Below are positions 34,764-43,573 of a stretch of DNA of 64,000 bases, piece after piece. A model generated the notes under the pieces. That model saw only the letters and a program-made list of their open reading frames with translations. It did not search any database and was not told the DNA's origin. The DNA is taken from assembly GCA_016871895.1 (NCBI GenBank), contig VHBO01000006.1, positions 19,489 through 83,488 on the forward strand, given 5' to 3'. The translations under genes and the position numbers were made by a program. Source of the DNA: Gemmatimonadota bacterium. Its GTDB lineage: Bacteria > Gemmatimonadota > Gemmatimonadetes > Gemmatimonadales > Gemmatimonadaceae. Each line of letters starts with the position of its first letter. Position 1 is the first letter of the stretch.

Positions 34764-36221
34764 TCACCCCATCGTACCGAGCATCGCTTCGGCGTCCGCG
34801 ATCCGCTTGAGGGTGCGGTCGCGGCCGAGGGCGACCATCACGTCGAAGATCCCCGGCGAGACGCCGAGGCCGGTGAGCGCGACCCGCAGCGGCTGGAAGA
34901 TCTTCCCGCCGCCGACCCCCTGCGCCTCGGCGAGGGCGCGGAGCGCCTCCTCCATCGCGGCCGGTCCCCAGTCGGCGAGTGCGGCGAGCGTCTCGCGCGT
35001 CGCCGCGAGGAGCGGGCGCACGACCGTGGGCTCCTTCCACTGCTTGGCCACCGCGTCGGCGTCGTACTCGATCGCATCGCGGAAGTAGGGCACCGCCTGC
35101 CGGACGATATCGTCCACGAGACGCGACCGGACACGCAGGAGATCGAGGAGCTTCAGGTACCAGTCGCGCCGTGCGGCGAGGTCATCGGCGGTCGCGAGCC
35201 CCGCCGCCACGAGCAGCGGCGTCACGCGCGGCTCGAGCGCGTCGAGAGGGAGGCGCGAGAGGTGCTGGCCGTTCATCCACTCGAGCTTCTTCGGGTCGAA
35301 GACACTCGCCTTGCGGAGGAGACCGTCGGTGGAGAACGCCTCGATGAGCTGCTCGAGCGTCATCACCTCGTCGAAGTCACCGCCGGGGGACCAGCCGAGG
35401 AGGGCGAGGAAGTTCACCATCGCCTGCGGCAGGATGCCGAGGTGCTGGTAGTCGCCGACCGCGGTGGCCCCGTGCCGCTTGGAGAGCTTCTTGCCATCGG
35501 TGCCGTGGATCATCGGCAGGTGGCCGAAGCGCGGGAGCCGGGCGCCGAGGGCTTCGTAGAGCAGGATCTGCTTGGGTGTGTTCGAGATGTGGTCGTCGCC
35601 GCGCATCACGAGCGTGACGCCCATCGCGATGTCGTCGGAGACGACCGCGTGGTTGTAGATCGGCGTCGCGTCGGAGCGGAGGATGACGAAATCCTCGATG
35701 TCCTTGTTCGGGAAGGTGATCACGCCGTGGACGAGGTCGTCCCACGCCGTCTCGCCCGCGGGGACGCGGAAGCGGAGCACGTGCGGCACGCCCGCGGCGA
35801 CACGGCGCTCCACCTCGCCGGGGGGAAGGAGATCGCAGCGGCGGTCGTACTTGAACGCTTCCTTTCGGGCCTCCGCCTCCGCGCGGCGCGTCGTGAGCTC
35901 GTCGGGGGTGCAGAAGCAGCGGTAGACCGCTCCCGAGGCGAGCATCGTCGCGGCGTCAGCGCGGTGGCGTTCGAGGTTCGCGCCCTGAAAGACGACTTCC
36001 TCGTCCCAGTCGAGCCCGAGCCAGGTGAGGCCCTCGAAGATCGCGCGGGTAGACTCGTCGGTGGACCGCGCCTTGTCGGTGTCCTCGATGCGGAGGAGGA
36101 ACTGGCCGCCCGTCTTGCGGGCGAGGAGCCAGTTGAAGAGGGCGGTGCGCGCCCCGCCGACGTGGAGGTAGCCGGTCGGGGAGGGGGCGAAGCGGAGGCG
36201 CGGCGGAGTGGGTGCGGTCAT
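34764..36221 (-). CDS. gltX: Glutamyl-tRNA synthetase
   Basis: A 485-residue class I synthetase. The HIGH region reads RFAPSPTGYLHVGGARTALF; the KMSKS region is KLSKRHG (in HGTDGKKLSKRHGATAVGDY). The catalytic core also shows LLRIEDTDKARS and VMRGDDHISNTPKQ. Length and domain order are normal, with the helical anticodon-binding domain at the C-terminus. ATG 36221 is chosen because the family N-terminus (TPPRLRFAPSPTG) follows; the frame is open to 36257. A cluster of two tRNA-Ser genes lies upstream on the same strand. Confidence 0.96.
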   Translation of the reverse strand: MTAPTPPRLRFAPSPTGYLHVGGARTALFNWLLARKTGGQFLLRIEDTDKARSTDESTRAIFEGLTWLGLDWDEEVVFQGANLERHRADAATMLASGAVYRCFCTPDELTTRRAEAEARKEAFKYDRRCDLLPPGEVERRVAAGVPHVLRFRVPAGETAWDDLVHGVITFPNKDIEDFVILRSDATPIYNHAVVSDDIAMGVTLVMRGDDHISNTPKQILLYEALGARLPRFGHLPMIHGTDGKKLSKRHGATAVGDYQHLGILPQAMVNFLALLGWSPGGDFDEVMTLEQLIEAFSTDGLLRKASVFDPKKLEWMNGQHLSRLPLDALEPRVTPLLVAAGLATADDLAARRDWYLKLLDLLRVRSRLVDDIVRQAVPYFRDAIEYDADAVAKQWKEPTVVRPLLAATRETLAALADWGPAAMEEALRALAEAQGVGGGKIFQPLRVALTGLGVSPGIFDVMVALGRDRTLKRIADAEAMLGTMG

Positions 36222-36278
36222 CGGGGTCTGGATGTGCGAACGGGCCCACCGGCGCATTGGACCGGCAGACCCGTACCA

Positions 36279-36369
36279 CGGAGACGGAGGGATTCGAACC
36301 CTCGATACAGGTTTAAGCCCGTATAACGGTTTAGCAAACCGTCGCCTTCAGCCTCTCGGCCACGTCTCC
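36279..36369 (-). tRNA. tRNA-Ser (anticodon GCT)
   Basis: A 91-nt class II tRNA on the minus strand. The acceptor GGAGACG pairs with CGTCTCC; the anticodon stem ACGGT/ACCGT encloses TTGCTAA (anticodon GCT); a long variable arm (ATACGGGC...TGTAT region) is present; the T arm is GAGGG-TTCGAAT-CCCTC. The discriminator is G73, as in serine tRNAs. No CCA is encoded. Confidence 0.95.
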
Positions 36370-36575
36370 TTCGCGCCGGCATCACGATGCCGAGCGAACG
36401 CGAAATGTCGCGGGTGCGACGGGGTGGGGCAAGGCAGAGGGTCACATCCGATGCCGAATCGGATCGGTTCGCTGGGCCTTGGGCACGCGAGGCGATTCGG
36501 ATGCCCCGAGCGTGGGTAACTTGGGGGCCGCGGCGTGTTGCTGCGTCTCGTGGCGTTGTGTGGTGCGTCGTCGAG

Positions 36576-36658
36576 CGGAGGGCCTGGGATTCGAACCCAG
36601 AAGTCCTTTCGGACGGCGGTTTTCAAGACCGCTGCAATAGCCATTCTGCCAACCCTCC
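36576..36658 (-). tRNA. tRNA-Ser (anticodon TGA)
   Basis: An 83-nt class II tRNA on the minus strand. The acceptor GGAGGGT pairs with GCCCTCC; the anticodon stem GCGGT/ACCGC encloses CTTGAAA (anticodon TGA); the variable arm is GTCCGAAAGGAC; the T arm is CTGGG-TTCGAAT-CCCAG; discriminator G73. No CCA encoded. The roughly 200 bp to the next tRNA-Ser (36370-36575) holds nothing else recognisable. Confidence 0.95.
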
Positions 36659-36688
36659 CGATGTACGGCGGGGCCGCCATCGCGCCTC

Positions 36689-36695
36689 GAAGATA
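36689..36695 (-). promoter_or_regulatory. -10-like TATCTTC for tRNA-Ser(TGA)
   Basis: TATCTTC on the minus strand, about 30 bp upstream of the tRNA 5' end. It belongs to the recurrent TATCTTTC-type element of this window. Confidence 0.35.
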
Positions 36696-36757
36696 GTCAG
36701 CGGGTGGGGGTCGGCGAGATGGGTGGATGGGCCGCTCGGTGGCGGGCAGCGGGATAC

Positions 36758-36787
36758 TTGACAGAAATCATCTGGATTAGCCATCAT
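36758..36787 (+). promoter_or_regulatory. Promoter of TonB receptor (TTGACA-18-CATCAT)
   Basis: A perfect -35 TTGACA (36758-36763) and an 18-bp spacer lead to CATCAT (36782-36787), which matches TATAAT at four positions. The predicted transcript start (about 36794) precedes the Fur-like palindrome, supporting Fur control. Confidence 0.5.
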
Positions 36788-36802
36788 CCCGCCGATGTTC
36801 AG

Positions 36803-36817
36803 TGAGAATCGTTCTCA
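36803..36817 (+). promoter_or_regulatory. Fur-box-like operator
   Basis: TGAGAATCGTTCTCA is a 6-3-6 perfect palindrome and matches the GAGAATnnTTCTC core of Pseudomonas-type Fur boxes. It lies just downstream of the predicted promoter and 26 bp before the TTG start of a siderophore receptor. Iron-dependent repression is therefore expected. Confidence 0.65.
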
Positions 36818-36842
36818 TCTCAGGCGAATAAAGGGGAGTGAT

Positions 36843-38975
36843 TTGTTCCCGTCAGCAGATCTTCAGCAGACCAACCATCGCCGCCGGAAGAGGCGTATCC
36901 CATTCTTTTGCAACGGCTTGGGTCTCATTGCCATCGCCCTGACCGCCCCCCGCCAAGCGACCGCACAGGGATCCAGCATCACCGACCCGCAGGGGGTCGA
37001 TACCGTCCGGATCCTCGCTACCAAGGACGGCTACCGCGCGCGCACCACCCGGTCCCTGACACGCACCGCGACCTCGCTGATGGAGACCCCGCAGGCGGTC
37101 ACCATCGTCACGCGCGACGTCATCGAGGACCAGGCCATCATCGGTCTCGGCGACCTCGTCCGATACGTCCCCGGCGTGACGATGGCCCAGGGCGAGGGAC
37201 ACCGCGATGCCCCCGTGCTCCGCGGCAATGTGAGCACGGCCGACTTCTTCGTCGATGGGGTCCGCGACGACCTCCAATACCTCCGCGACCTCTACACCGT
37301 CGAGCGAGTCGACGTCATCAAGGGCCCATCCGCGCTGACCTTCGGGCGCGGCACCGGCGGGGGCGCGATCAATCGCGTGATGAAGACCGCCGATGGCCGG
37401 CGCGTCCGCGCGCTCGATCTCACGGGCGACGGCTTCGGGCAGGCCCGCGTGGCCGGTGACCTCGGCGGGGCGGCGGGAGCACGCCTCGCCTGGCGACTCA
37501 ATGCCGTCGGCGAGGAGAGCCGAACCTTCCGAGATGCGATGGCGATCCGCCGTCGCGGGATCGCGCCCGTCGCGCGGCTGACGCTCGGGGCGCACACTAG
37601 CCTCGAGGTGCAGGGGGAGCTCTTCGCCGATGACCGGACGGTCGACCGCGGCGTCCCCTCCCTCGACGGCGGGCCGTGGCGTGGAGCCGCCGAGACCTTC
37701 TTCGGCAATCCGCAGGCGTCGCGCAGCGCGATCGACGTCGCCACCCTGCGCGCGGCCCTCGACCACGCGTGGGGTGAGGCGCTCACGCTGCGGACCGTCG
37801 TCTCGGTCGGCGACTACGCGAAGTCCTACGACAACGTCTTCCCGGGTGGCGCCGTCTCCGCCGCCGATCGCACGGCGCCCATCGCGGCGTACCAGAGCGC
37901 TACCGATCGGTTCAATGCGCTCGCACAGGCTGACCTCGTCTGGACGCCGACCCTCCGCGGGCGGCGGCACACGATGCTCCTGGCCATCGAAGGGGGACAA
38001 CAGCACAGCGGCAACCGCCGCATCAACGCGACAGGCATCGTCGCGAGCCTCCTCGACCGCGGGCGCGGTTTCGTTCCCGACTTCGGCCGCCCGGCGGCCA
38101 TCAACAACGCGAACGCCCTCGGACTCGCGGCGGTGGTCGCGCAGGATCAGTTCGCCCTGACCGACCGACTCAGCGCCGTCGCCGGCGTGCGATGGGAGCG
38201 CTTCGCGCTCCGCTTCGACGATCGCCGCGCTGGGGCGACGGACGTCCAGCGGACCGATCGCTTCGCGTCGCCGCGGCTCGGGCTGGTCTGGGCGGCGTGG
38301 CCGGCGCTCGCCCTCTTCGGCGGCTGGACGACCGCGGCACTCCCGCAGTCCGGGGAGCAGTTCAATCTCCTCGATGCCACCCGCGCGGCGCTGACGCCGG
38401 AGCGCTTTGAGAACGTCGAGCTCGGCCTCCGGTGGGAGCCTCGGCCGACGCTCCTCGCGAGCGCGACGCTGTATCGCCTCGACCGCACCAACACCATCGC
38501 ACCCGGACCGACGGCGGGGTTGGTGGTGCAGACGGGCGCGCAGCGCTCGGAGGGGCTCGAGGTCGCGCTCCAGGGCGAGGTCACGCCGCGCTGGCGGACC
38601 ATCGGGGCGTTCGCGGTGCAGGAGGCGCGGATCACGCGCACCACGCGGGCGGCCCCGGCGGGGCGTCGCGCGCCGCTCGTCCCGCGCCTCAGCGCCTCGC
38701 TCTGGAATCGCGTCGAGGTGCACCCGCGGCTCGGCGTCGCGGTCGGCCTCATTCATCAGGGCGCGCAGTTCGCGTCGATCACGAACGCGGTGACGCTCCC
38801 AGCCTACACCCGGATGGATGGCGCGCTCTCCGTCGAACTCACGACGGGCCTGCGGCTACAGGTGAACGCCGAGAACCTGACCGGCAGTCGCTACTGGTAC
38901 ACCGCCCACACCGACGACAACCTCTCGCCCGGCGCGCCCACGCTGGTCCGCGTGGGGCTCTCGCTGCGCTACTGA
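36843..38975 (+). CDS. TonB-dependent siderophore receptor
   Basis: A 710-residue outer-membrane receptor of the ferric-siderophore (FhuA/FpvA/FiuA) class. A signal peptide (CNGLGLIAIALTAPRQATAQ) is followed by a plug domain with SLMETPQAVTIVTRDVIEDQ, LVRYVPGVTMAQGEGHRD and VERVDVIKGPSALTFGRGTG with GGAINRV. A 22-strand-type barrel ends with RVGLSLRY (terminal aromatic). It should import an iron chelate with TonB-ExbB-ExbD, not in this window. TTG 36843 is preferred, with Shine-Dalgarno AGGGGAG 4 bases upstream; an in-frame ATG at 36795 would place the Fur palindrome inside the coding region. No siderophore synthesis genes are adjacent. Confidence 0.9.
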   Translation: MFPSADLQQTNHRRRKRRIPFFCNGLGLIAIALTAPRQATAQGSSITDPQGVDTVRILATKDGYRARTTRSLTRTATSLMETPQAVTIVTRDVIEDQAIIGLGDLVRYVPGVTMAQGEGHRDAPVLRGNVSTADFFVDGVRDDLQYLRDLYTVERVDVIKGPSALTFGRGTGGGAINRVMKTADGRRVRALDLTGDGFGQARVAGDLGGAAGARLAWRLNAVGEESRTFRDAMAIRRRGIAPVARLTLGAHTSLEVQGELFADDRTVDRGVPSLDGGPWRGAAETFFGNPQASRSAIDVATLRAALDHAWGEALTLRTVVSVGDYAKSYDNVFPGGAVSAADRTAPIAAYQSATDRFNALAQADLVWTPTLRGRRHTMLLAIEGGQQHSGNRRINATGIVASLLDRGRGFVPDFGRPAAINNANALGLAAVVAQDQFALTDRLSAVAGVRWERFALRFDDRRAGATDVQRTDRFASPRLGLVWAAWPALALFGGWTTAALPQSGEQFNLLDATRAALTPERFENVELGLRWEPRPTLLASATLYRLDRTNTIAPGPTAGLVVQTGAQRSEGLEVALQGEVTPRWRTIGAFAVQEARITRTTRAAPAGRRAPLVPRLSASLWNRVEVHPRLGVAVGLIHQGAQFASITNAVTLPAYTRMDGALSVELTTGLRLQVNAENLTGSRYWYTAHTDDNLSPGAPTLVRVGLSLRY

Positions 38976-38997
38976 CTGTCGGGCTACGCGGCCGGAC

Positions 38998-41265
38998 TCA
39001 CTCCGGCTTCGCGGCCGTGTCGGGCGTCGATGCTGGCGCGGGGGCCGGCGCGGGTAACTGCGCCTCGAGGCTCGCCGCGATGTCATCGAAGCGCATCGCA
39101 CGGGCGATGTCGCGCACGGTGCCGACCATCTGCTCGGCCTCGGCGCGGAGCCCGATCTGATTGAGTGCCTCGGCGGTGCTGATGCCGGTGCTCACGAGCA
39201 GGAAGGGGATGCCGCGCGACGGGGCGTCGACCCAGCCGCTGCGCCGGATGAGCGACGCGGGACCCTTGAACTCATCCCAGAGCTGCTTCGAGCGGAGCAC
39301 ATCGACGTACCCCTCGCCCGGGACGGGGACGATGGTCGCGCTCGGCGTCACCGGCCGGTTCACCACGCGGCGCGCGTGGCCCTGCATCACGACGTACGCG
39401 CCGAGGCCGAGCGTCTCGGCGAGGTCGGCGGAGGTCCGGCTGAAGTGAATCGTGCGCTGGTCGTTGTCGAGCAGCATCTGCAGGACGAGCAGCTCGGCGA
39501 GCGGAATCACACGCGGCTCGACGACGGTACGGATGCTGTCCTTGATGATCGGGAGCGGGTTCCGGAGCTCCGAGAAGAGCTGCGTCCGTGCGAGTTCCGT
39601 GCCCTGTGCCATCGACATCGCCAGCACCGGCTTCGTCGGCTTCGGCCAGCTCCGGTCGGCATAGGCCTTTGGCCCGTTCGCCGAGTCATAGTCGAAGATC
39701 GGGCGGCGGATCATCTGCCGGACGTACCACTCGGTGTTGAGCAGCGAGGTGTTCGCGATCACGACATCCTTGCGGACCCCGAGGACCTCCTGCGCATACC
39801 AGAGCGGGAAGGTGTCGTTGTCGCCGACGGTGACGAGGATCCCGTACGGATCCACCGAGTTGAGCATATCGATGGCGAAGGCCGATGTGTCGTCTTGCCC
39901 CGCGCGCGAGGCGGAGGACCAGTTGGCGACCATCGGGATGAAGGCGACCGCGAGCAGCGGGGCGCTGAGGAGCCAGCTGCGACGCGTGGGGAGGTCGAAG
40001 CGCTGCGTCCCGACCTGCGTCGACTGGTGTCCGAGGGTCACCGCGACGGATTCCCAGAGGTAGATCAGGCCGAGCGCGGCCCAGACGCTCCAGGCGGAGA
40101 AGCTCCAGAGGTAGAAATAGTCGCGGTCGCGGACTTCGCGATTGACTGTCCCGCCGAGTTCCGGCGCCTGAGAGGCGCCGTACTTGAAGTTCAGGTAGAA
40201 GATCAGGCCGAGCGTCAGCGTGAGCATCAGCGGCCCGAAGAAGGCGAAGCTGTGTGGGTCCCGCTTGTAGTGCACCCAGCCGCCCAGCAGGCCGAGGAGG
40301 AGGAAGAAGGCGGCGACCGCTCCCTGCAACCCTGGGCGCTCCGCGTACGCGTCACGGATCCACTGCCACTTGAAGTAGAGCCACCACATCCCGATCTGTG
40401 CGGAGAAGGGGGCCATCCGCTCGTACACCGGGGGCTTCTGGTACTGCCCGCGGTTGAAGTTGTACATGAACTGCTCGTAGGTTTCGCGCGAGAAGGTGCA
40501 GGAGGCCTCGAGCTGCTCCCAGCACCCGGTCGGCTCGCCCTCGCTGATGGCGGGGAAGTGCGCGGCGCGGATGGGCTGCGTGGCGAACGGGGTGGCCCCC
40601 AAGACCGCGGCGCCGACCATCGCGAGGAGGAGCCGCCACCGCATCAGCACGGCGGGGCGACGCACGAGGATCGCGAGGCCCAGCGCCGGGATGGCGAGCA
40701 TCCCGGCCATATGGTTCGCGTAGCCGAGGCCGCAGAGGTAGGCGACGAGGACGAGGAGGCGGTCCGCCTTCGGGGCGTCCGGCTCATCACACCACCGCAC
40801 GACGAGCCACGCGCAGATGGCGAGGCCCGCGAGCGAGACGGTGTAGACCTTCTCGTTCACCACCGAGTTTCCCCAGACGGTGAACGCCGTGGCGCCGATG
40901 AGGACGGCGAGCGACCCGCCGACGATGCGCTGCCACCGCTCGGCGAGCCACCCGACGAGGACGCGCTCCGTGATGAGGAACCACATCCCGGCGCTCACGG
41001 CGCTCGAGAGCGCGGCGAGGAGGTTGACGCGCATCGCGACGTTCGGCGCGATCGGGAGGATCGATGCCACGCGGCCGATGAGCACGAAGAACGGATTCCC
41101 CGGCGGGTGCGGGAGCCCCATCGTGTACGCCGCCGCGATGTACTCGCTCGTGTCCCACATCGCCGAGTCGGGCGAGAGCGTGACGATGTAGAGGAGGAGC
41201 GTCAGCCCCGCCGCGATGGTGGCGGCGAGGTAGGAGGGGCGGTAGTCGAGCGTCGTCGAGGCCAT
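38998..41265 (-). CDS. DUF2723 membrane protein (GT117-like)
   Basis: A 755-residue protein. The N-terminal half is a multi-spanning region (about 10-12 segments) with the DUF2723 signature SPDSAMWDTSEYIAAAYTMG followed by LPHPPGNPFFVLIGR, typical of TMEM260/protein O-mannosyltransferase-like GT117. The C-terminal ~300 residues are periplasmic, with VTVGDNDTFPLWYAQEVLGV and DVVIANTSLLNTEWYV. The probable role is transfer of a sugar from a lipid donor to envelope proteins or lipids; the substrate is unknown. ATG 41265 is chosen: the membrane region starts right after it. A TAGCTTTC box lies about 25 bp upstream. The gene is convergent with the TonB receptor. Confidence 0.88.
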   Translation of the reverse strand: MASTTLDYRPSYLAATIAAGLTLLLYIVTLSPDSAMWDTSEYIAAAYTMGLPHPPGNPFFVLIGRVASILPIAPNVAMRVNLLAALSSAVSAGMWFLITERVLVGWLAERWQRIVGGSLAVLIGATAFTVWGNSVVNEKVYTVSLAGLAICAWLVVRWCDEPDAPKADRLLVLVAYLCGLGYANHMAGMLAIPALGLAILVRRPAVLMRWRLLLAMVGAAVLGATPFATQPIRAAHFPAISEGEPTGCWEQLEASCTFSRETYEQFMYNFNRGQYQKPPVYERMAPFSAQIGMWWLYFKWQWIRDAYAERPGLQGAVAAFFLLLGLLGGWVHYKRDPHSFAFFGPLMLTLTLGLIFYLNFKYGASQAPELGGTVNREVRDRDYFYLWSFSAWSVWAALGLIYLWESVAVTLGHQSTQVGTQRFDLPTRRSWLLSAPLLAVAFIPMVANWSSASRAGQDDTSAFAIDMLNSVDPYGILVTVGDNDTFPLWYAQEVLGVRKDVVIANTSLLNTEWYVRQMIRRPIFDYDSANGPKAYADRSWPKPTKPVLAMSMAQGTELARTQLFSELRNPLPIIKDSIRTVVEPRVIPLAELLVLQMLLDNDQRTIHFSRTSADLAETLGLGAYVVMQGHARRVVNRPVTPSATIVPVPGEGYVDVLRSKQLWDEFKGPASLIRRSGWVDAPSRGIPFLLVSTGISTAEALNQIGLRAEAEQMVGTVRDIARAMRFDDIAASLEAQLPAPAPAPASTPDTAAKPE

Positions 41266-41289
41266 CGGGTCGTCGGCTGGGGAAGCGAG

Positions 41290-41297
41290 GAAAGCTA
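41290..41297 (-). promoter_or_regulatory. -10-like TAGCTTTC for DUF2723 gene
   Basis: TAGCTTTC on the minus strand, 24 bp upstream of the ATG at 41265. It matches the TAnCTTTC element also seen at prs and eno. Confidence 0.35.
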
Positions 41298-41360
41298 GGG
41301 GGCGTCCGAGGAGGGCGGGAGCCGCGCCGGGCATCGGGCGCGGGTGGAGGCGCGGGGCTG

Positions 41361-42890
41361 CTAGTGCCGGAAGGTGCGGCGCCCGGTGAAGATCATCGCG
41401 ATGTCGTGCGCATCGGCGGCGGCGATGACCTCGGCATCGCGTACCGATCCGCCGGGCTGGATGATCGCGCGGACCCCGGCGGCCGCCGCCTGCTCGACGC
41501 CGTCGGCGAAGGGGAAGAAGGCATCCGAGCCGAGCGCGGCGCCTTGGGTCTCGTGCCCCGCGGCCCGCGCCTTGTGCGCCGCGAGGAAGGCGGCGTCGAC
41601 GCGTGACATCTGGCCCGCGCCGATCCCCAACGTCGCGCCGTCGCGCGCGAGGACGATCGCGTTCGACTTCACGCTCGCCACCGCGCGCCAGGCGAAGGTG
41701 AGGTCGGCGCGCTCCGTCGCGGTCGGCTGACGCCGGCTCACCACCGTCCACGCCGTCTCATCAAGGGGCGGGGTGGCACGTTCCTGCACGAGGATCCCGC
41801 CGCGCACCCCCTTCACGTCGAGCGTGGGGACGACCTCGGCGGCGGAGCCCTCGAGGATGCGGAGGTTCTTCTTCGCCCCGAGTGCGGCGAGCGCCTCGGC
41901 GGAATACGCGGGGGCGACGACGCACTCCACGAAGAGCTGCGCGACCGCCTCCGCGGCGGGGAGATCCACTGCCTGCGAGAAGGCGATGATTGAGCCGAAG
42001 GCAGAGACGGGGTCGCAGGCGAGCGCCTTTCGGTACGCCTCCACTGCCGTCGCGCCGACCGCGAGTCCGCAGGGGGTCGTGTGCTTCACGATCGCGCAGG
42101 CGATCTCCCCGCCGAACGGCGCCACCGCGAGCATCGCCCCTTCGAGGTCGAGGAGATTGTTGAACGAGAGCTCCTTCCCGCCGTGCTGTCGGAGCGCACC
42201 GAGGCCGCTCCCCTGGCGCTCCACGTAGAACGCGGCCCCCTGATCGGGGTTCTCGCCGTAGCGCAGCGGCTGCGCGCGCTCGAAGGCGAGGGTGAGGCGC
42301 TCCGGGAAGCGGTCGCCGCGCTGCGAGGCGAACCACCCGGCGATCGCCGCGTCATACGCCGCCGTGTGCGCGTACACCTTCTCGGCCAGGTCGCGGCGGA
42401 GCACGGCGTCCCCGCCGATGGCGAGGGCGTCGAGCACCCGCGCGTAGTCCGTCGGGTCGACCACCACGGTGACGGCGGCGAAGTTCTTCGCCGCGCTGCG
42501 GAGCATCGACGGGCCGCCGATGTCGATCTGCTCGATCACCTCGTCCGGCGCGATCCCCGGCGTCTCAGCGGTCCGGACGAACGGATAGAGGTTCACGCAG
42601 ACGAGGTCGATCGGGGCGATCCCGTGTGCGGCGATGGCGTCCATATGCGCGGGGAGGTCGCGCCGCGCAAGCAGCCCGCCGTGGACCGCGGGGTGGAGCG
42701 TCTTCACTCGCCCATCGAGCATCTCGGGGAAGCGCGTCACATCGGCGACGTCGGTGACGATAAGGCCCGCGGCCCGTAGCGTCTTCGCGGTGCCACCGGT
42801 CGAGAGGAGCGCGTAGCCGAGCGCGTGCAGCCCCTCGGCGAAGGGGACGAGGCCGGTCTTGTCGGAGACGGAGAGCAGGGCAGCGGGCAT
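41361..42890 (-). CDS. purH: Bifunctional AICAR formyltransferase / IMP cyclohydrolase
   Basis: A 509-residue PurH, complete. The N-terminal IMP cyclohydrolase (about 1-190) has ALLSVSDKTGLVPFAEGLHA, LSTGGTAKTL and GRVKTLHPAVHGGLLARRD. The C-terminal AICARFT domain has LRYGENPDQGAAFYVE, AIVKHTTPCGLAVG (catalytic Lys-His), and SDAFFPFADGVEQAAAAGVR. It carries out the last two steps of IMP synthesis. It follows purN by 11 bp at the end of the valS-selA-purN operon. Confidence 0.97.
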   Translation of the reverse strand: MPAALLSVSDKTGLVPFAEGLHALGYALLSTGGTAKTLRAAGLIVTDVADVTRFPEMLDGRVKTLHPAVHGGLLARRDLPAHMDAIAAHGIAPIDLVCVNLYPFVRTAETPGIAPDEVIEQIDIGGPSMLRSAAKNFAAVTVVVDPTDYARVLDALAIGGDAVLRRDLAEKVYAHTAAYDAAIAGWFASQRGDRFPERLTLAFERAQPLRYGENPDQGAAFYVERQGSGLGALRQHGGKELSFNNLLDLEGAMLAVAPFGGEIACAIVKHTTPCGLAVGATAVEAYRKALACDPVSAFGSIIAFSQAVDLPAAEAVAQLFVECVVAPAYSAEALAALGAKKNLRILEGSAAEVVPTLDVKGVRGGILVQERATPPLDETAWTVVSRRQPTATERADLTFAWRAVASVKSNAIVLARDGATLGIGAGQMSRVDAAFLAAHKARAAGHETQGAALGSDAFFPFADGVEQAAAAGVRAIIQPGGSVRDAEVIAAADAHDIAMIFTGRRTFRH

Positions 42891-42901
42891 CGACGGAAGG
42901 T

Positions 42902-43573
42902 TCAGGCGGGGTGAGGAGGCGAGGCGTCCGCGGAGACGAACCGCTCGAACGAGAGGGACGGGTCCGCAACGACCCGCCCCGCCTCGAGGCGGAGTGCGCC
43001 AGCACAGAGCGCGGCGACGCAGCGAGGATACAACTGATGTTCGACGGCGAGGACGCGCGCCGCGACGGTGTCGGCGTCGTCCGTCGGGCGCACGGGAACG
43101 GCCCGCTGCGCGATCACGGCGCCTTCATCATAGTGCTCGTCGACGAAATGGACCGTGGCCCCGGTGGTGGCGGCGCCGGCGCGGACGACGGCCTCGTGCA
43201 CGTGATGCCCGTACATCCCGGGGCCGCCGAAGGCGGGGAGGAGCGCCGGGTGGATGTTCACGAGGCGGCCACGGAACGCGGCCACGACATCGGTCGGGAT
43301 CAGGCGCAGATAGCCGGCGAGCGCGACGTGCGTCACGCCGGCCTCGGTGAGGCGTTCGAGGAGCCGGTGGTTCTCGCGCGCGGGGAGATGCACGGTCGGG
43401 ATCCCCGCCCGTCGCGCACGGTCGAGCGCACCGGCCGCGGCGCGGTCGCTCACCACGAGCACCACGTCGCCCGGCGCGGAGGCGCCGAGCGCGGCGAAGT
43501 GGTCGAGGATCGCCTGCAGGTTGCTGCCGCCGCCGGAGGCGAGCACAGCGAGGCGGGCACGCGGGGCGGTCAC
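42902..43573 (-). CDS. purN: Phosphoribosylglycinamide formyltransferase
   Basis: A 223-residue GAR transformylase. Conserved are LAVLASGGGSNLQAILDHF, ALAGYLRLIPTDVV, RLVNIHPALLPAFGGPGMYG with the catalytic Asn-His, and TVHFVDEHYDEGAVIAQRAV (catalytic Asp). It uses 10-formyl-tetrahydrofolate. The start is GTG 43573, overlapping the gmhB-like stop (GTGA); the frame is open further upstream but the family N-terminus fixes this start. The C-terminus ends DASPPHPA. It is upstream of purH in the same operon. Confidence 0.95.
   Translation of the reverse strand: MTAPRARLAVLASGGGSNLQAILDHFAALGASAPGDVVLVVSDRAAAGALDRARRAGIPTVHLPARENHRLLERLTEAGVTHVALAGYLRLIPTDVVAAFRGRLVNIHPALLPAFGGPGMYGHHVHEAVVRAGAATTGATVHFVDEHYDEGAVIAQRAVPVRPTDDADTVAARVLAVEHQLYPRCVAALCAGALRLEAGRVVADPSLSFERFVSADASPPHPA

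Noticed and set aside
36795..36842. N-terminal 16-codon extension of the TonB receptor from ATG 36795
   Set aside because: It would cover the Fur-like palindrome and lies at the predicted transcript start; TTG 36843 has a Shine-Dalgarno.
36852..38756. Long minus-strand open frame opposite the TonB receptor
   Set aside because: Charged low-complexity product with no motif, opposite a receptor with clear plug and barrel features.
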